Assembly: GCA_944393345.1 (NCBI GenBank)
Contig: CALXZW010000063.1
Coordinates: forward strand, 1-7,840
Source of the DNA: an uncultured Clostridia bacterium
GTDB taxonomy: Bacteria > Bacillota > Clostridia > TANB77 > CAG-508
Direction: 5' to 3'
Length of the DNA: 7,840 nt
A program made the position numbers and the translations under genes. The notes beneath the pieces were generated by a model that worked only from the letters and a program-made list of their open reading frames with translations, did no database searches and was not told where the DNA came from. This document shows positions 6,000 through 7,840 of this stretch, one piece after another. Within the stretch, counting starts at the first letter, position 1. Every line of letters starts with the position of its first letter.

Positions 6000-6023
6000 A
6001 TTTTTTTGTTTGTATGATATTAT
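5995..6023 (+). promoter_or_regulatory. Sigma-A promoter of lexA
   Basis: TTGACA (5995-6000, perfect), 17 bases, then TATTAT (6018-6023). It ends 31 bases before the lexA start codon. Confidence 0.75.
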
Positions 6024-6042
6024 ACTTTAAAATATGAGAAAT

Positions 6043-6049
6043 GGAGTGA
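6043..6049 (+). promoter_or_regulatory. Ribosome binding site setting the lexA start at 6055
   Basis: GGAGTGA with its GGAG core at 6043-6046 lies 8 bases before ATG 6055. An earlier in-frame ATG at 6034 is upstream of this site, has no site of its own and lies only 10 bases after the -10, so it is unlikely to be used. Confidence 0.7.
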
Positions 6050-6054
6050 ACAAA

Positions 6055-6705
6055 ATGCCAAGAAAAAAACCAGAATTAAATTCAAGAGAAAAAGCAATAC
6101 TTAGATTTATAGAAAAACAAATTATGTCACAAGGATATCCACCATCAGTAAGAGAAATAGGAAAAGCAGTAGGATTAAGTTCAACAGCAACAGTACATGG
6201 TTATTTAGCAAAATTAGACGAAAAAGGATACATTAAAAAACAAGATAAAAAAGGAAGAACTTTAAGATTATTAAAAGGTGGAACAGGAGAGCCTAAAAAG
6301 ACATCAAGTAAAGATTTTTATACTCAAAAAGAATTAGTAGAAGTACCAATAATAGGAAAAATAACAGCAGGAGAACCAATACTAGCAGTTGAAAATGTTA
6401 CAGATACATTCCCAATTCCAATTGATTTTGTCGGAAATTCTGAAAGTTTTATGCTAACAGTTAGAGGAGAAAGTATGATAGAAGCTGGTATATTAGACGG
6501 TGATTATATATTAGTAAAGAAACAGAATACAGCAAATAATGGAGAAATAGTTGTTGCATTAATAGGTGATGAAGCAACAGTAAAAACATTTTATAAAGAA
6601 AAAGACCATATTAGGCTTCAACCAGAAAATTCTACAATGGATCCTATTATCGTTCCAAATTGTGAAATATTAGGAAAAGTTGCAGGAGTATTTAGAAAAA
6701 TGTAA
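6055..6705 (+). CDS. lexA: LexA repressor of the SOS response
   Basis: The 216-residue protein has the normal LexA length and both domains. The N-terminal winged helix-turn-helix (about 1-72) contains GYPPSVREIGKAVGLSS at 27-43, the usual recognition region, and STATVHGYLAKLDEKGYI at 43-60. After a linker (about 75-92), the S24-like peptidase domain has the self-cleavage pair Ala105-Gly106 (ITAGEPILA), the nucleophile Ser140 in RGESM and the general base Lys177 in ATVKTFY. LexA binds SOS operators as a dimer and cleaves itself when RecA filaments form on damaged DNA. The start at 6055 gives the typical short basic N terminus. All catalytic residues are present, so it should be functional. Its promoter lacks a GAAC-N4-GTTC box, which is unusual for an autoregulated Firmicutes lexA. 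It stands alone, followed by a terminator. Confidence 0.95.
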   Translation: MPRKKPELNSREKAILRFIEKQIMSQGYPPSVREIGKAVGLSSTATVHGYLAKLDEKGYIKKQDKKGRTLRLLKGGTGEPKKTSSKDFYTQKELVEVPIIGKITAGEPILAVENVTDTFPIPIDFVGNSESFMLTVRGESMIEAGILDGDYILVKKQNTANNGEIVVALIGDEATVKTFYKEKDHIRLQPENSTMDPIIVPNCEILGKVAGVFRKM

Positions 6706-6718
6706 TAAAAAGTATAAA

Positions 6719-6752
6719 GTCTCATTTGATTTTCAAATGAGACCAATTTTAT
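6719..6752 (+). terminator. Intrinsic terminator of lexA
   Basis: GTCTCATTTG (6719-6728) pairs perfectly with CAAATGAGAC (6734-6743), a 10-bp stem with a 5-base loop, followed by CAATTTTATT. It begins 13 bases after the lexA stop codon. Confidence 0.85.
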
Positions 6753-6831
6753 TATATATTAAATTTATTGATTTTTTAATATGAGAATAAGAAATTATAA
6801 AAATGTTCACAAAAAATTCACATTCATTTAG

Positions 6832-6860
6832 TTGACAAATGACACGTTGTCACATATAAT
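6832..6860 (+). promoter_or_regulatory. Sigma-A promoter of the ABC exporter gene
   Basis: TTGACA (6832-6837) and TATAAT (6855-6860), both perfect, with a 17-base spacer. It lies 39 bases before the start codon. So strong a promoter in front of an exporter suggests it is normally held down by a repressor. Confidence 0.85.
6833..6852. promoter_or_regulatory. Operator-like palindrome in the ABC exporter promoter
   Basis: TGACAA (6833-6838) and TTGTCA (6847-6852) are a perfect inverted repeat with 8 bases between. A third half-site TGACA lies at 6840-6844. The palindrome starts in the -35 and fills most of the spacer, the classic place for a repressor. The size and shape fit MarR or TetR family operators, but no such regulator is encoded in this window. 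Confidence 0.55.
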
Positions 6861-6899
6861 TAATAAGATTCACTTATAATAAAATGAAAGGAGAAAAAG

Positions 6900-7840
6900 A
6901 TGTTTAAAGTTTTAAAATATTTAAAATATACTGCTATTTCAGTTATAGCAATTATAATTCTTTTGTGTGTACAAGCAACAGTGGATTTAAGACTTCCTGA
7001 TTATACTTCAAAAATAGTAAATATTGGTATTCAAGCAGGAGGAATTGAAGAAGCAGTACCAGAAATTATATCTAAACAAGATATGGAGACATTATTAATT
7101 TTTGTAAACAACAAAGAAGAATTATTGAGTAAATATGATTTTGTAGAAACTACTACTAATTTAGCTAATAAGCATCAAAAAAATATTGTAAACAAATATT
7201 TAGGAAAAAATGAATTAGAAAATATTTACATACTAAAAGATATTTCAGACGATGAAAAGTCAGAAATGGCTAAAAATTTAGCAGGAAATTTAATGGAATT
7301 TTCAACAATAAAAAATGAAGAAAAAGCTAATCAAATAAAAGAAAAGTTAATAGAAAATGTTTCAGAACAACAAAAACAAATGTTAGAAAATCAAGCACTA
7401 GAAGATATTATAAAAAATATGCCAGAAGAACAAAGAAATCAAATCTTAAATGAATTTACAAAGCAAATAGATAGCATGGAAGATTCCATAAAAGAACAAG
7501 CAGCTATTTCTTCGGTAAAAGAAATATACAAAAACTTAGGAATAGATACAGATAAACTTCAAAATGATTACATATTTCTGACAGGAATGCAAATGTTAGG
7601 GGTTGCATTAATAAGTATGATATCTGCTGTATTAATAATGTTCTTATCTTCAAGAGTTGCTGCAAGATTAGGTAGAACACTAAGAGAAAATGTATTTAAA
7701 AAAGTTTTAAGTTTCTCAAATAAAGAGCTAAGAGAATTTTCAACTGCTTCATTAATAACACGTAGTACAAACGATATTCAACAAATTCAACAATTAATAA
7801 CAATGTTATTTAGAGTAGTAGTATATGCTCCAATAATTGG
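6900..7840 (+). CDS. ABC multidrug-type exporter, permease part (3' end beyond the window)
   Basis: The frame is open from ATG 6900 (AAAGGAG 6 bases upstream) to the window edge, 313 complete residues. Helix 1 lies at about 10-28 (YTAISVIAIIILLCVQATV), followed by LRLPDYTSKIVNIGI, typical of half-size ABC exporters. A long polar, glutamate/lysine/glutamine-rich region (about 46-222) then intervenes before helix 2 (about 225-250). After it come SSRVAARLGRTLRENVFKKV (251-270), FSNKELREFSTASLITRSTND (272-292) and IQQIQ, the hallmark cytoplasmic coupling region of the ABC transmembrane domain. The nucleotide-binding domain should follow outside the window. Such proteins usually pump drugs, lipids or peptides as heterodimers with a second half-transporter encoded next door. 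The substrate cannot be told. The 175-residue insertion in the first extracytoplasmic loop is far longer than in typical members. Confidence 0.85.
   Translation, partial: MFKVLKYLKYTAISVIAIIILLCVQATVDLRLPDYTSKIVNIGIQAGGIEEAVPEIISKQDMETLLIFVNNKEELLSKYDFVETTTNLANKHQKNIVNKYLGKNELENIYILKDISDDEKSEMAKNLAGNLMEFSTIKNEEKANQIKEKLIENVSEQQKQMLENQALEDIIKNMPEEQRNQILNEFTKQIDSMEDSIKEQAAISSVKEIYKNLGIDTDKLQNDYIFLTGMQMLGVALISMISAVLIMFLSSRVAARLGRTLRENVFKKVLSFSNKELREFSTASLITRSTNDIQQIQQLITMLFRVVVYAPII

Noticed and set aside
5963..6007. Wide AAAAAAATGT/ACATTTTTTT repeat as an RNA hairpin or attenuator
   Set aside because: It lies at and above the -35, so it is not transcribed with lexA; the A and T runs could pair by chance in such DNA.
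6021..6028. TATACTTTA shared by the left edge (13-21) and the lexA promoter as a possible IS end repeat
   Set aside because: The match is short and AT-rich, and the adjoining G-run of the left edge is absent near lexA, so it is probably chance.
6034..6054. Earlier ATG for lexA
   Set aside because: It has no ribosome binding site and lies too close to the -10; the ATG at 6055 has GGAGTGA and gives the normal LexA N terminus.
1..7840. CRISPR arrays, tRNA or rRNA genes, riboswitches, retron or toxin-antitoxin modules
   Set aside because: I looked for regularly spaced repeats, structured RNA and paired small genes and saw nothing convincing; the two small unknown genes stand alone and far apart.

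Overview
The window is very AT-rich, roughly 20-25% GC in most genes by eye. It uses AGA for nearly all arginines, has strong AAGGAG-type ribosome binding sites and textbook sigma-A promoters. Its genes are typical of spore-lineage Firmicutes: murT-gatD, scpA followed by a DUF2953 gene and ytfJ/gerW, recX and lexA. The best guess is an uncultured, low-GC member of the Clostridia; this is inferred from gene content and base composition, not from a marker gene.

Layout, left to right. A truncated IS3/IS150-type transposase OrfA remnant (34-246) lies at the left edge. Next is a small two-helix membrane protein gene (486-839) of about 42% GC, with its own consensus promoter and a terminator that contains its stop codon; it looks like an imported self-contained unit. 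The plus-strand block recX (950-1384), scpA (1439-2188), a DUF2953 membrane protein (2221-2892) and ytfJ (2846-3443) follows. ytfJ is split by a one-base frameshift at 3101. scpB, the usual partner next to scpA, is absent from the expected place. A bidirectional hairpin at 3449-3472 separates this block from the convergent minus-strand operon murT-gatD (5576-3476), which amidates the D-glutamate of lipid II.

Upstream of murT is a second small unit of higher GC on the minus strand: a 61-residue unknown protein (5888-5703) with a TTGACT-17-TATAAT promoter and a GC-rich terminator. It is divergent from lexA (6055-6705). The lexA promoter lacks the canonical GAAC-N4-GTTC box but has a palindrome over its -35. 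After the lexA terminator, a strong promoter with a palindrome in its spacer drives a multidrug-type ABC exporter gene (from 6900) that runs off the right edge. That exporter has an unusually long, predicted extracytoplasmic insertion after its first membrane helix.

How the genes relate: recX and lexA both belong to DNA repair and SOS control, scpA to chromosome compaction and segregation, ytfJ to the spore, and murT-gatD to the cell wall. Most of this is ordinary core genome. The points worth a second look are the ytfJ frameshift, the missing scpB, the two small foreign-looking units, the non-canonical lexA control region, and the operator and extracellular insertion of the ABC exporter. I found no CRISPR array, tRNA, rRNA or riboswitch, and no convincing new multi-gene system.
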